Source: Cryoendolithus antarcticus
Taxonomy: Eukaryota; Ascomycota; Dothideomycetes; Cladosporiales; Cladosporiaceae
Assembly: GCA_002077065.1 (NCBI GenBank)
Contig: NAJO01000008.1
Span: 186,001 to 250,000, forward strand
Length of the DNA stretch: 64,000 nucleotides
Direction: 5' to 3'
Of this stretch, positions 1-9,702 are shown piece by piece; positions within the stretch are counted from its first letter, which is position 1, and every line of letters begins with the position of its first letter. Made by a program: the position numbers and the translations under genes. Below the pieces are notes generated by a model. The model was not told the DNA's origin, did not search any database, and saw only the letters and a program-made list of their open reading frames with translations.

Positions 1-134
1 AATATCAATGCGGAGACCGAGATGACTGTTTCCGCGCAAGGAAGAATGTGGCAGGCAAGCCAGGCCAGGATATAATCATGGCTTCGGAGATCTCAACGGA
101 CGCCGCCGGAGACTACTCCAGTACGCTAGACTGC

Positions 135-2408
135 CTATCCCATGCTGTTCCCACACGTATGCTCCTTCAGATATTCCCCTCCCTTCTCCATCCACTCAGC
201 CCGACTGATGAAAGCCTGCCTCCCCTCCACGCTCTGCGCCCAGCTCGCCGCGCCTCTCCAAGCATCTAGCAGTGGGTCCTTCGCTCTCCTGACTCTCAAC
301 TCCAGATCCACGGGCAGCACAGCCCTGAGCTCACTCTCAAACCGCCGATCAAAGTTCTCGAAAAGCGAATAGCCTCCCGTCAAGAACACATCTCCCGCCA
401 CCCCTCCCCTCGCTGGATGACCAGCTAGCCTATCTCCAAGAATGCCCTGCGCAATCTCCACAATCCCCGCCTGATCAACCCCAGCAATGCTCGGCTGAAA
501 TATAACCTCCGGCACTCTAATCCTCTCAACATTCAAATGCAACTGCGCCCCCTCCCTCGCACTCTCCAGATCATAAGGCCACGGCCCCCTCGAAAAGGCA
601 TGCACCAAACTCTTCGTCCAATCCTTCTGCGCCTCTTGCGTACTCTGCTCCCCAAAGTCCGGATCAAACGCCAACAACCTAGCCTCCACAGCTTTCAGTT
701 GACTAGCCAACTCCTCATCCTCATTCTCGCCATCATCGTCGTCTTCTTTGCCGTAGGTAATATCGCGGTAAACGTTCCAGGCCTCCGCGTCGTCGCCGAA
801 ATCCTCATCGTCGTCTTTGCCGCGGCGGCGTTTGCGGCCAGGCACTGTGTCGGCTGCTAGGGAGGTGAGGGTTTTCATTCGCTGTTGTGCGGCGTGTGAT
901 TTGCGGTTGCCGAGGTCTGCTCGTAAGCGTTCGCGGTCGCGTATCTTTTGTAGAGTGGCGGCGCGTTGGGCGCGGTGGTCTGATATCCAAGCTGGTAAGT
1001 CCAGGGCTCTGCGATCGTCGTCCAGTCGTTGTAATTCAGCTTGCCGAGTCGCTTCGGCGGCCTTCTCGGCTTTTGCTCGTAGTCGTGCGTCATGATTTGC
1101 TTTTAGCAGGCGCTGGGCGCGTTTCGTCTTGAGGCTGTCTTCGCTGAGCTCTTCGTCTGGGATGTCTAGTAAGGGGTATGAGGGAGGTTCGGCAGGTCCT
1201 TCGGGTTCCTCGATGTCACCGACATCTTTATTGCGTTGTTTCCGTATTGACTTCTCCATTTCTTTGATCTTACGGTCGAGGAAGGCTTCGTCTTTAATGT
1301 CGTCGTCTTCGTCCAGGATCTCGCGGGCGGCCTTTTTGGTAGGAGCGGCGAGGACACGTACTTGTAGGTCCTTGAAGTAGGACAATTCTTCCTCTTTGCG
1401 AACCAGCTTCTCGAGGCGCATCTTGGCTGCTTGCTCTTGCAGCCTCCTGCCTCCCTCTCTCCGCTTCTCCTCCGCTCGCCGTAGCTCCTCTTCGCTCTTC
1501 TGCACGATCTCCTTCTCCTGATAAGGCAGCTGCACGACATGATCCCGCTCCTCCAGCCCAGTCCAGTCAAGCATCTGTACTGTCTCCCCATCGTAATCCA
1601 ATGACACATGACAATGCCGTTGTATCAGATCCTCGACCTGCATATCCGTCACCTTCCCCGTCGTAAGTAGTCCCGGGTACTTCACCTTCAGCAGATCTTT
1701 CAAATAGTCTACACACTTGGCCCTCCCCCAGTCCAGCCTCGTCGCATGCGCTATCATCGGCTGCCGGTCCACGACGGGTATCAAAACCGTGCTCATATTG
1801 CCTCCACTAATCACCAACCCCGTGCTCCCGCCATTCTGCCTATAGCTGAACAGCGCATCCACGCCATAAGCCACAGCCGGCACGCCATAGAGCTCGAATA
1901 GCATCTCACTCATGGTCTTCCTCGCATAGCCCAGATTCGCCAGCGGCTCCGTCATGACCACCGGCCTATCCACGGCCCCTGCAGACCCATCTATGCCCAG
2001 CTTGCAGAACACATAGTCCAGTATTCCCTCTTGGACATCCCAATTATTGACCACATTACTCCCCACTTCGTACACACTCTTCGCTTGACCCCGCGCTGTC
2101 CCATCAAAGAAGATCTCACTCCCCACAAATGTCAACTTCCTGTTCAGCTTCCGGTCCATGTAGCGGGCCATGAGGGGCGGAAACTGGAGTTGGGGGGTGG
2201 GGGTGTGGGACCAGCCGGCGCGGAGGGTGGAGCTGCCATTGTCGATTACTATGGCGGTGTTGGGGGAGGTGGAGCGGTAGGTCGAGTGGTCTGTGGGAAG
2301 CTGGCCGTGGTAGGGAGGCTCAGAGAGGGTGTAGAGGGTTGAGGGAGGGGATTTAGGAGCGTTGTGAGAGAGATTGGGCGGGAGGATGGGGAGGGTGTAG
2401 TGAGGCAT
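135..2408 (-). CDS. ARP5: Actin-related protein 5 (INO80 complex subunit)
   Basis: Single-exon reading frame of 757 residues from the first ATG (2408-2406); the frame stays open upstream but only to a GTG, so this ATG is chosen. The actin-type phosphate loop is visible near residues 54-62 (VIDNGSSTL). The second half of the actin fold ends with VFLTGGYSLFENF and a W-rich tail. Between them lies a long charged, coiled-coil-like insertion rich in E, K and R, plus an acidic patch. This split-actin-fold layout and a length near 755 residues are typical of Arp5. In the family, Arp5 works with Ies6 in the nuclear INO80 chromatin remodeller, coupling ATP hydrolysis to nucleosome sliding. It is transcribed divergently from the helicase gene at 2654, 245 bp away. 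The family call is firm; details of the insertion are not checked by alignment. Confidence 0.93.
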   Translation of the reverse strand: MPHYTLPILPPNLSHNAPKSPPSTLYTLSEPPYHGQLPTDHSTYRSTSPNTAIVIDNGSSTLRAGWSHTPTPQLQFPPLMARYMDRKLNRKLTFVGSEIFFDGTARGQAKSVYEVGSNVVNNWDVQEGILDYVFCKLGIDGSAGAVDRPVVMTEPLANLGYARKTMSEMLFELYGVPAVAYGVDALFSYRQNGGSTGLVISGGNMSTVLIPVVDRQPMIAHATRLDWGRAKCVDYLKDLLKVKYPGLLTTGKVTDMQVEDLIQRHCHVSLDYDGETVQMLDWTGLEERDHVVQLPYQEKEIVQKSEEELRRAEEKRREGGRRLQEQAAKMRLEKLVRKEEELSYFKDLQVRVLAAPTKKAAREILDEDDDIKDEAFLDRKIKEMEKSIRKQRNKDVGDIEEPEGPAEPPSYPLLDIPDEELSEDSLKTKRAQRLLKANHDARLRAKAEKAAEATRQAELQRLDDDRRALDLPAWISDHRAQRAATLQKIRDRERLRADLGNRKSHAAQQRMKTLTSLAADTVPGRKRRRGKDDDEDFGDDAEAWNVYRDITYGKEDDDDGENEDEELASQLKAVEARLLAFDPDFGEQSTQEAQKDWTKSLVHAFSRGPWPYDLESAREGAQLHLNVERIRVPEVIFQPSIAGVDQAGIVEIAQGILGDRLAGHPARGGVAGDVFLTGGYSLFENFDRRFESELRAVLPVDLELRVRRAKDPLLDAWRGAASWAQSVEGRQAFISRAEWMEKGGEYLKEHTCGNSMG

Positions 2409-2653
2409 TGTCGTGGTACAAGGGAGGTTATTGCATGTCGTGAATGGGTATGGCGAGCTGTGTCCTACGTTGAATATGGAGGGGTGATCAAGGTCGACAC
2501 CTTTGCACACGAGGTAGACGCCAACTCACGTGGTAGACCCACTTTAATGTTGAAGTGAAGTCGGTGTCATGTACCTATCGCCCCACCCTCACCAGCGTTC
2601 ATATATGCTGCACTGCGTCATTCGATAGATAATCGACCACCGGGCATACCACC
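2409..2653. promoter_or_regulatory. Divergent promoter region between ARP5 and SLH1
   Basis: 245 bp separate the two outward-facing start codons, so both core promoters must lie here or overlap the gene ends. The helicase start has a good fungal context (accaccATG). No specific factor site was recognised. Confidence 0.55.
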
Positions 2654-5600
2654 ATGTCGCCCTCAGCGGACACCGCCGCCTCGCAATGGCTGGACCAGCT
2701 TGCCGCCATGCGGGCAGCGATCGCAGAGCTGAAGTTGCCACAGACGAATGGAGAATCGAAGAGTGGCAACGGTGCACATGACTTTGAACTTGACGACGAT
2801 GACCTCTCGCCGGCGAGCGGGAGCGATGACATATGGGACATCATAAGCGACGAGGATGAGGAGGACTTCACGGACGATAGCTTTGAAGCTGCGGCGGCGA
2901 ATGCTAGCAACAATGGCTTCCACGTCGATGCTGTGGGCTCCAAGAAGTGGCTCGAGCAGAGATGCATAGCAGTCGCCAGTCGTGGAAGTGGAATGGACGC
3001 CGAGACGCTGCTTGGTCAAATCACTGCCGTGCTGGCATCAGACAGTAGCGACGATGAGCTGCAAATGACTCTGGCGGACATCCTGGGCTTTGACGAACTC
3101 GAGCTCGTTGCGGATATCATTAAGCACAGGAAGCAGATCTTGTCAGAGCCAAGTAGACCACCCGGTGGACTGCTCACAAAGGCAGAGCGAGACGCACGAC
3201 TCCGTCAGCAAGACCTAGAGCACAAGACTGCAACACTGGCTACCGCGCAAGACAGATCGGCAAGTCAATATCCACACGTCTACCGCGCCCATGATGCAGG
3301 TAACTCGCTTTCTGCAGCAGGACGGAAGTACATGCTCCCAGTAGGTAGCGAGCGCATCGAGCGGGAAAAGTACGAACAGTACAGCATTCCGGCAGCAAAG
3401 GTAGGTATTCTCGGTCAGCATCAAAAGCTCGTCGAAATTGCCGAGATGGACGGGCTATGTAGGGGTACATTCAAAGGCTACAAATCGCTCAACCGAATGC
3501 AGAGCCTAGTGTACCCCGTTGCGTACACGACGAGCGAGAACATGCTCATCTGTGCGCCGACTGGTGCGGGTAAGACTGATGCCGCTATGCTTACTATTTT
3601 GAGCGCTGTTGCGAAGAACATCACGCCGAGCCCGATCGATGAGCCGGATGCGACGGACTTCGCAGTCAGGACTGATGACTTCAAAGTCGTGTATGTGGCG
3701 CCTATGAAAGCTCTGGCTGCTGAGATTACGGACAAGCTAGGAAGAAGACTGGCTTGGCTGGGTATCCGTGTAAGGGAGCTGACAGGCGACATGCATCTGA
3801 CGAAATCGGAGATCGTGCAGACGCAAATCATTGTTACTACGCCGGAGAAGTGGGATGTAGTGACTCGCAAGTCGACTGGCGATACTGAGCTTGTGCAAAA
3901 AGTTAGACTGCTGATCATCGATGAGGTGCACATGCTGCACGATGAACGTGGTGCCGTGCTAGAGTCGCTCGTAGCACGTACAGAACGACAGGTCGAGAGC
4001 ACGCAGTCCCTCATTCGCATTGTAGGTCTCAGTGCCACTTTGCCGAACTACGTCGATGTGGCAGACTTCTTGAAAGTCAACCGCAAGGCTGGCATGTTCT
4101 ACTTCGACCAGAGTTTCCGTCCTGTGCCACTCGAGCAGCACTTCATTGGCGTGAAAGGCAAGCCTGGAAGCAAGGCTAGTCGAGAGCACATCGACAACAC
4201 TGCTTTCGAGAAGGTGAAGGAGATGCTTGAGCTTGGTCACCAAATAATGGTGTTCGTCCACTCTCGCAAGGACACAGTAAATACTGCGCGCAAGTTGTAC
4301 GAAATGGCTATGGATCAGGGCGTGGCTGATCTATTCGATCCGACGCATCACGAAGGGTACAGCAGCGCATTGCGTGACATCAAGCAGTCGAAGGGCAAGG
4401 AGATTCGTGAGCTTGTCACAAAGGGCATGGGGACTCACCATGCTGGTATGCCAAGGTCTGACCGCAACATGATCGAGCGACTATTCGGCGATGGTGTGCT
4501 GAAGGTTCTTTGCTGTACTGCAACACTTGCATGGGGTGTGAATTTGCCAGCTGCCGCGGTTATCATCAAGGGCACGCAGCTGTACAGTGCTGAAGCGGGC
4601 AAATTCGTCGACCTTGGTATCCTCGATGTGCTTCAGATTTTCGGTCGTGCTGGTCGTCCGCAGTTCCAGGATACTGGTATCGGTATGATCCTTACGACGA
4701 AGGATAAGCTGCAGCACTACCTCACGGCCGTCACTCAGCAGCAGCCGATTGAGAGTCAGTTCAGCCGCAAGCTCGTCGACAACCTCAATGCTGAGATCGG
4801 GCTTGGCACAGTGACGAGTGTGCCAGAGGCCATCACATGGCTGGGTTACTCTTATCTGTTCGTTCGCATGCAGCGCAACCCGCCTGCATACGGCATAGAC
4901 TGGTCTGAGATCACCAATGACCCACAACTTGTGCAGCGCAGGCGCGAGCTGATCATCAAAGCCGCTCGTGTGCTCCAGCAGAGTCAGATGATCATCTTCA
5001 ACGAGTCTACTGAGGAGCTACGAGCCAAGGACGTGGGCCGCATCGCCAGCCAATTCTACGTGTTGCAGACCAGCATCGAGATCTTCAACACCATGATGCG
5101 ACCGCACGCCACCGAAGCTGACGTGCTGAAGATGATCTCGATGTCTGGCGAGTTTGACAATATCCAGTCGCGCGAGACTGAGGAGAAGGAGCTTATTCGC
5201 CTTAAGAATGATGCGGCACCGTGCGATATTGAGGGTGGCATTGGCACGCAGCATGGCAAGACGAATGTGCTGCTGCAGAGCTATATCAGCAATGCCAGGC
5301 TCGAGGACTTCACGCTTGTGTCAGATACCGCCTATGTCGCGCAAAACGCGGCCAGAATCTGTCGTGCGCTGTTCATGATTGCACTGAACAGGCGTTGGGG
5401 TTATCAATGCTTGGTTTTGCTGAACATGTGCAAGAGTATCGAGAAGCGAGTCTGGCCGTACGAGCATCCATTCCGACAATTCGACTTGCCTCAGGCGATT
5501 CTGAGGAACCTTGACGAGAAAGGCAGCTCAGCGTCGGTTGACAGTCTGCGCGATATGGAGACCGCTGAGATCGGTAGTCTGGTGCACAATCAGAAGATGG

Positions 5601-8575
5601 GCAGCACCATCGGCAAGCTGCTCGACAACTTCCCGACGCTCACCGTCGAGGCTGAGATAGCTCCGCTCAATAGAGACGTGCTGCGCATCAAGCTGTTCAT
5701 CACGCCCGACTTCCGATGGAACGACCGCCACCACGGCAAGAGTGAGAGCTACTGGATATGGGTCGAGAATTCCGAGAGTAGCGAGATCTACCACCACGAG
5801 TACTTCATCCTCAATCGACGAAAGCTGTATGATGATCACGAGCTGAGCTTCACGATCCCACTGTCTGATCCGCTGCCGAGTCAGATCTACGTGCGCGCTG
5901 TGAGCGATCGATGGCTAGGCGCAGAGACTGTGACACCGGTCAGCTTCCAGCATCTGATCAGACCGGACACAGAGAGTGTCTACACCAATTTGCTCAATCT
6001 GCAGCCTCTGCCTGTCAAGGCGCTAAAGAACCCACTACTGGAGGAGATCTACGGCCAACGCTTCCAATACTTCAATCCGATGCAGACGCAGCTGTTCCAC
6101 TGCATGTACCATACTCCTGCAAACGTACTACTCGGCTCACCCACAGGTTCAGGCAAGACTATCGCAGCCGAGCTAGCAATGTGGTGGGCATTCCGAGAGA
6201 AGCCAGGGAGCAAAGTCGTGTACATCGCGCCTATGAAGGCACTCGTCCGAGAGCGTGTTCAGGACTGGCAAAAGCGCCTGACCCGGCAGATGGGTCTCAA
6301 ACTTGTCGAGCTGACGGGTGACAATACGCCCGATACCAGGACTATCAGAGACGCAGATATCATTGTCACCACACCCGAGAAGTGGGACGGTATCAGTCGA
6401 TCTTGGCAGACGCGAAGCTACGTCCAGCAAGTCAGCCTCGTCATCATTGACGAGATCCATCTCCTCGGCGGCGATCGTGGGCCCATCTTAGAGATCATTG
6501 TGAGTCGCATGAATTACATCGCCTCGCAGAAGAAAGGCGATGTGCGGATCGTCGGAATGTCGACCGCTTGTGCAAATGCTATGGATCTCGCAAACTGGCT
6601 TGGAGTGAAGGAAGGCCTTTTCAACTTCCGTCATTCGGTACGTCCAGTCCCGCTGGAAATATACATCGACGGTTTCCCGCAGCAACGTGGTTTCTGTGCG
6701 CTGATGCAGAGTATGAATCGGCCTACGTTCCTGGCGATCAAGGCGCACTCGCCTGACAAGCCGGTGATTGTCTTCGTTGCTTCGCGAAGGCAGACACGGC
6801 TGACTGCGCGAGACCTGATCAATTTCTGCGGCATGGAGGATAATCCTCGGCGATTTGTGCGAATGTCGGAAGACGATCTCATTGTCAACCTTGCGCGTGT
6901 CAAAGATGAGGCGCTGAAGGAGGCGCTCAGCTTCGGCATCGGGCTGCATCATGCTGGCCTTGTGGAGAGCGATCGTCAGCTTGCGGAGGAGCTGTTCGCG
7001 AACAACAAGATTCAAATCCTCGTTGCAACGAGTACGCTGGCGTGGGGTGTCAATCTGCCTGCTCACCTCGTCGTTGTCAAAGGAACGCAGTTCTTCGACG
7101 CCAAGATCGAGGGCTACAAGGACATGGACTTGACAGATGTGCTGCAGATGCTCGGGCGTGCAGGTCGCCCACAATTCGACACTTCAGGCATTGCCCGGAT
7201 CTTCACTCAAGATTCGAAGAAGGCCTTCTACAAGCACTTCCTGCACACTGGCTTCCCCGTCGAGTCATCGCTACACAACGTGCTGGACAATCATTTGGGA
7301 GCCGAGGTCTCCGCCGAGACAATCGCTACCAAACAAGACGCTCTAGACTACTTGACCTGGACGTTCTTCTTTCGCCGGCTGCACAAGAATCCTTCGTACT
7401 ATGGACTTGAGATCCCCGCGGAAGAGGGCGATAGCATCTCAGCGCAGCACGCCGCAAATGACTACATGATCGAGATGGTCGACAAGTCCATGTCTGAGCT
7501 CGGCGACTCGGGCTGCTTGACTATGCACTCCAATGGAGATGTTGATCCCACGCCACTGGGCAAGATCATGAGCTACTACTACCTTTCGCATCACACGATT
7601 CGCACACTGCTCAAGCACGCCAAGGCGGACATGACATTCGAGGAATGCTTGACTGTCATGTGCAAAGCTACGGAGTACGACGAACTACCTGTACGCCACA
7701 ATGAGGATCTCATCAACGCAGAGCTATCTGCCAATCTACCACTCAAGGCCGAGCCGTTTGGCCTGCCGATGTGGGATCCGCATGTCAAAGCTTTCTTGCT
7801 ACTGCAGGCATACTTCTCCCGCATCGATCTTCCCATTTCGGATTACGTAGGCGACCAGATATCCGTCCTCGACCAAGCGATCCGTATCATCCAGGCTTCT
7901 ATCGACGTTCTCGCCGAGCTCGGTCACGTCAAGAGCTGCCGCATGATGATGACTCTACTGCAATGCGTCAAGTCTGCGCGCTGGCCCGAAGACGGACCAC
8001 TGGCCTTGTTCCCCGGCGTGGATGCCGCGTCGGAGAAGCGCCGTCTCGAGTCTCAGCCCGAAGCACTACCGCGAGACCTCATTGGAGCTACGACGGCACC
8101 TCGTGCACAGATTACTGCTGCGCTCGCTGCGCTCAATATGCCACCGGCTTCTCACGCAGCACTCTTCAAGCCACTCGCGCAGCTTCCAGTTGTCGCTGTC
8201 TCGCTGCCCAATTCCAATGCCCTTGGCCTTACAGTCCAGCTCAATCGCCAGAACCCCGCAACGTCGCCCAAATTGAATATCTACGCCCCCAAATACGCTA
8301 AGCCGCAGACCGAGGGTTTCTTCCTGATGGTCATCGACGAGGCTACTATGGAGATGCTGGTGTTAAAGCGAGTAAGCTGGCCAAGTGGCAGTGGAGGTGG
8401 CAGTCTGAGACCGAGTACGAGGGCAAATGTGAGGTTAGAAGAGAGCTTTGAAGAGAGGAAGGTCAGGGTGAAGGTCGTGAGTGATAGTTACATCGGGATG
8501 GAGTGGGGCGTTGAAGGGCTGGAGATACCCGCCGTGCCGAAAGTGGAGGACGATGGGAAGAAGAAGGGTCAGTAG
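2654..8575 (+). CDS. SLH1: Double-cassette Ski2-like RNA helicase, SLH1/ASCC3 type
   Basis: Intronless frame of 1973 residues, close to the 1967 of yeast Slh1. There are two helicase cassettes, each followed by a Sec63-type region. The first has Walker A around residues 303-308 (TGAGKT), DEVH at 423-426 and an intact SAT motif (GLSATLPN). The second has Walker A near 1164-1169 (TGSGKT), DEIH at 1266-1269 and a changed motif III (GMSTACAN). The N-terminus is acidic and low-complexity. In the family this is the ATPase of the ribosome quality-control trigger complex (ASCC3 in animals), which splits collided ribosomes in the cytoplasm. Brr2 has the same architecture, but its C-terminal cassette is usually more degenerate; two intact DExH boxes and the length favour Slh1. 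Confidence 0.9.
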   Translation: MSPSADTAASQWLDQLAAMRAAIAELKLPQTNGESKSGNGAHDFELDDDDLSPASGSDDIWDIISDEDEEDFTDDSFEAAAANASNNGFHVDAVGSKKWLEQRCIAVASRGSGMDAETLLGQITAVLASDSSDDELQMTLADILGFDELELVADIIKHRKQILSEPSRPPGGLLTKAERDARLRQQDLEHKTATLATAQDRSASQYPHVYRAHDAGNSLSAAGRKYMLPVGSERIEREKYEQYSIPAAKVGILGQHQKLVEIAEMDGLCRGTFKGYKSLNRMQSLVYPVAYTTSENMLICAPTGAGKTDAAMLTILSAVAKNITPSPIDEPDATDFAVRTDDFKVVYVAPMKALAAEITDKLGRRLAWLGIRVRELTGDMHLTKSEIVQTQIIVTTPEKWDVVTRKSTGDTELVQKVRLLIIDEVHMLHDERGAVLESLVARTERQVESTQSLIRIVGLSATLPNYVDVADFLKVNRKAGMFYFDQSFRPVPLEQHFIGVKGKPGSKASREHIDNTAFEKVKEMLELGHQIMVFVHSRKDTVNTARKLYEMAMDQGVADLFDPTHHEGYSSALRDIKQSKGKEIRELVTKGMGTHHAGMPRSDRNMIERLFGDGVLKVLCCTATLAWGVNLPAAAVIIKGTQLYSAEAGKFVDLGILDVLQIFGRAGRPQFQDTGIGMILTTKDKLQHYLTAVTQQQPIESQFSRKLVDNLNAEIGLGTVTSVPEAITWLGYSYLFVRMQRNPPAYGIDWSEITNDPQLVQRRRELIIKAARVLQQSQMIIFNESTEELRAKDVGRIASQFYVLQTSIEIFNTMMRPHATEADVLKMISMSGEFDNIQSRETEEKELIRLKNDAAPCDIEGGIGTQHGKTNVLLQSYISNARLEDFTLVSDTAYVAQNAARICRALFMIALNRRWGYQCLVLLNMCKSIEKRVWPYEHPFRQFDLPQAILRNLDEKGSSASVDSLRDMETAEIGSLVHNQKMGSTIGKLLDNFPTLTVEAEIAPLNRDVLRIKLFITPDFRWNDRHHGKSESYWIWVENSESSEIYHHEYFILNRRKLYDDHELSFTIPLSDPLPSQIYVRAVSDRWLGAETVTPVSFQHLIRPDTESVYTNLLNLQPLPVKALKNPLLEEIYGQRFQYFNPMQTQLFHCMYHTPANVLLGSPTGSGKTIAAELAMWWAFREKPGSKVVYIAPMKALVRERVQDWQKRLTRQMGLKLVELTGDNTPDTRTIRDADIIVTTPEKWDGISRSWQTRSYVQQVSLVIIDEIHLLGGDRGPILEIIVSRMNYIASQKKGDVRIVGMSTACANAMDLANWLGVKEGLFNFRHSVRPVPLEIYIDGFPQQRGFCALMQSMNRPTFLAIKAHSPDKPVIVFVASRRQTRLTARDLINFCGMEDNPRRFVRMSEDDLIVNLARVKDEALKEALSFGIGLHHAGLVESDRQLAEELFANNKIQILVATSTLAWGVNLPAHLVVVKGTQFFDAKIEGYKDMDLTDVLQMLGRAGRPQFDTSGIARIFTQDSKKAFYKHFLHTGFPVESSLHNVLDNHLGAEVSAETIATKQDALDYLTWTFFFRRLHKNPSYYGLEIPAEEGDSISAQHAANDYMIEMVDKSMSELGDSGCLTMHSNGDVDPTPLGKIMSYYYLSHHTIRTLLKHAKADMTFEECLTVMCKATEYDELPVRHNEDLINAELSANLPLKAEPFGLPMWDPHVKAFLLLQAYFSRIDLPISDYVGDQISVLDQAIRIIQASIDVLAELGHVKSCRMMMTLLQCVKSARWPEDGPLALFPGVDAASEKRRLESQPEALPRDLIGATTAPRAQITAALAALNMPPASHAALFKPLAQLPVVAVSLPNSNALGLTVQLNRQNPATSPKLNIYAPKYAKPQTEGFFLMVIDEATMEMLVLKRVSWPSGSGGGSLRPSTRANVRLEESFEERKVRVKVVSDSYIGMEWGVEGLEIPAVPKVEDDGKKKGQ

Positions 8576-8826
8576 ATGTGATATAGACACTTATATACAC
8601 GACACAAGCTCGACACTCTCCCGATCGTCTCCAGATCGCTGTTCAGAAACTCAGCTGATCTCCATCTGCAAGTTGGGCGCGAGTCATGTCGCACGTGACC
8701 TTCTCGGATCACCTCCGAAACCATCACTACTCCCCCATCACTGTCCAATCCCGGCACCCAAGTCTGCACTATCAAGACCCAACGACGTACCCTACATCAG
8801 CAACAAGGCTCTGAAACATAATCAAC

Positions 8827-9167
8827 ATGCCTCCAAAGGGTCAGATCCGCGGTGTACCCGCAGCGAAGCAACAGCCAGGAAACTATGCGCAAACCACGTT
8901 GAACGCCATCCGGGACCCCGAGAACAGGACTGTGGTCATTGCTGTCTCGTTCTTCGCGGTACGTACAGCTCTGCTCAAGACGTAAGAAGGCCGGGAAATG
9001 GAGTCAGGAAAACAAGTGGCCATGAACAGTACAGAGTGGAGTGAGGAAGGAGCAAGGCGGAGGACAGCGAAAGTGATGTAGGCTGTACAAATTGCTGACA
9101 TAAAGTGTTCCAGGCTGGTGTTGCGTTCCTCCATAGCAGCTGGAGCGAGATCTTACTACCACCGTAA
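8827..9167 (+). CDS. TOM6: Mitochondrial import receptor subunit Tom6
   Basis: A two-exon gene of 61 residues: exon 1 8827-8958 and exon 2 9114-9167, with a 155 bp intron (GTACGT donor, TTCCAG acceptor) cut in phase 0. The protein begins MPPKGQIRG, then a polar stretch, and ends in one hydrophobic segment joined exactly across the intron (VAVSFFAAGVAFLHSS-type, then EILLPP). The pattern F-F-x-A-G-V-A-F-h-x-S followed by h-L-x-P resembles the tail of yeast Tom6 as I recall it. Tom6 is a tail-anchored outer-membrane protein that stabilises the TOM translocase. The stop overlaps a possible donor (CCGTAAGT); splicing there to the AG before 'catttgag' would give an end of PPI instead of PP. The gene sits 251 bp after SLH1 on the same strand. 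Confidence 0.75.
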
Positions 9168-9702
9168 GTACGGAGAGCAGCCGAGAGATGATGCGAGATG
9201 CTGACAGGGGTGCAGCATTTGAGCGGTGATCGAAGATGAGGATCGGGGTGTACGACTAGTTTGCGGCTTCGAGAATGGGCAGGTTCAAGACAAGGGCCAG
9301 GAAGGGTGTGTAAGATAGGTGGGAACAGCGCTGTCACAAGTGGGATTCCAACGCAAAATGTACAAGGGCACTGCGTTGCATTCCAGGCCAGATGAGCTAG
9401 GAGTCAGGAAATGTGGCACGGAGCGTCGGTGATCAAAGTAGTGTACTGTAGACTACGTCTGACAACAAGTGTAGAGTAAGCTGGTGAGAAGTGTGGAGTA
9501 AGCTGGTGAGAAGTCTATCAAAAGCTATGAACAAGAAGGAAGTAGGTTTTCCACATGCGCCGTCTGCGATGCATTCACAAAACATTAGATACACACAAGC
9601 CTCCTTGCAGCAAAATGCGTGCGACAGTCTGCCTCGCCGGACAGGACTGATATCTCGTCGCGCCACCCAAACATAAGGGAAATCGTCAAGCCAAAGCCGT
9701 AA
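9168..9702. other. Intergenic, convergent gene ends
   Basis: Between the TOM6 end and the 3' end of the WSC-oxidase gene. It probably holds both 3' UTRs. It contains a 22 bp tandem duplication at 9468-9511 and no convincing gene. Confidence 0.5.
9468..9511 (+). repeat. 22 bp tandem duplication
   Basis: Two adjacent 22 bp units (AGTGTAGAGTAAGCTGGTGA...) differ at one base (A/G at the sixth position). It looks like a recent replication-slippage duplication in non-coding sequence. Confidence 0.85.

Noticed and set aside
2409..2510. Upstream extension of ARP5 by 34 codons
   Set aside because: The extension begins with GTG, not ATG, and the ATG at 2408 already gives the normal family length.
2654..8575. 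Assignment of the double helicase to Brr2 (spliceosome)
   Set aside because: Length and two intact Walker A and DExH motifs fit Slh1/ASCC3 better; a tree would settle it.
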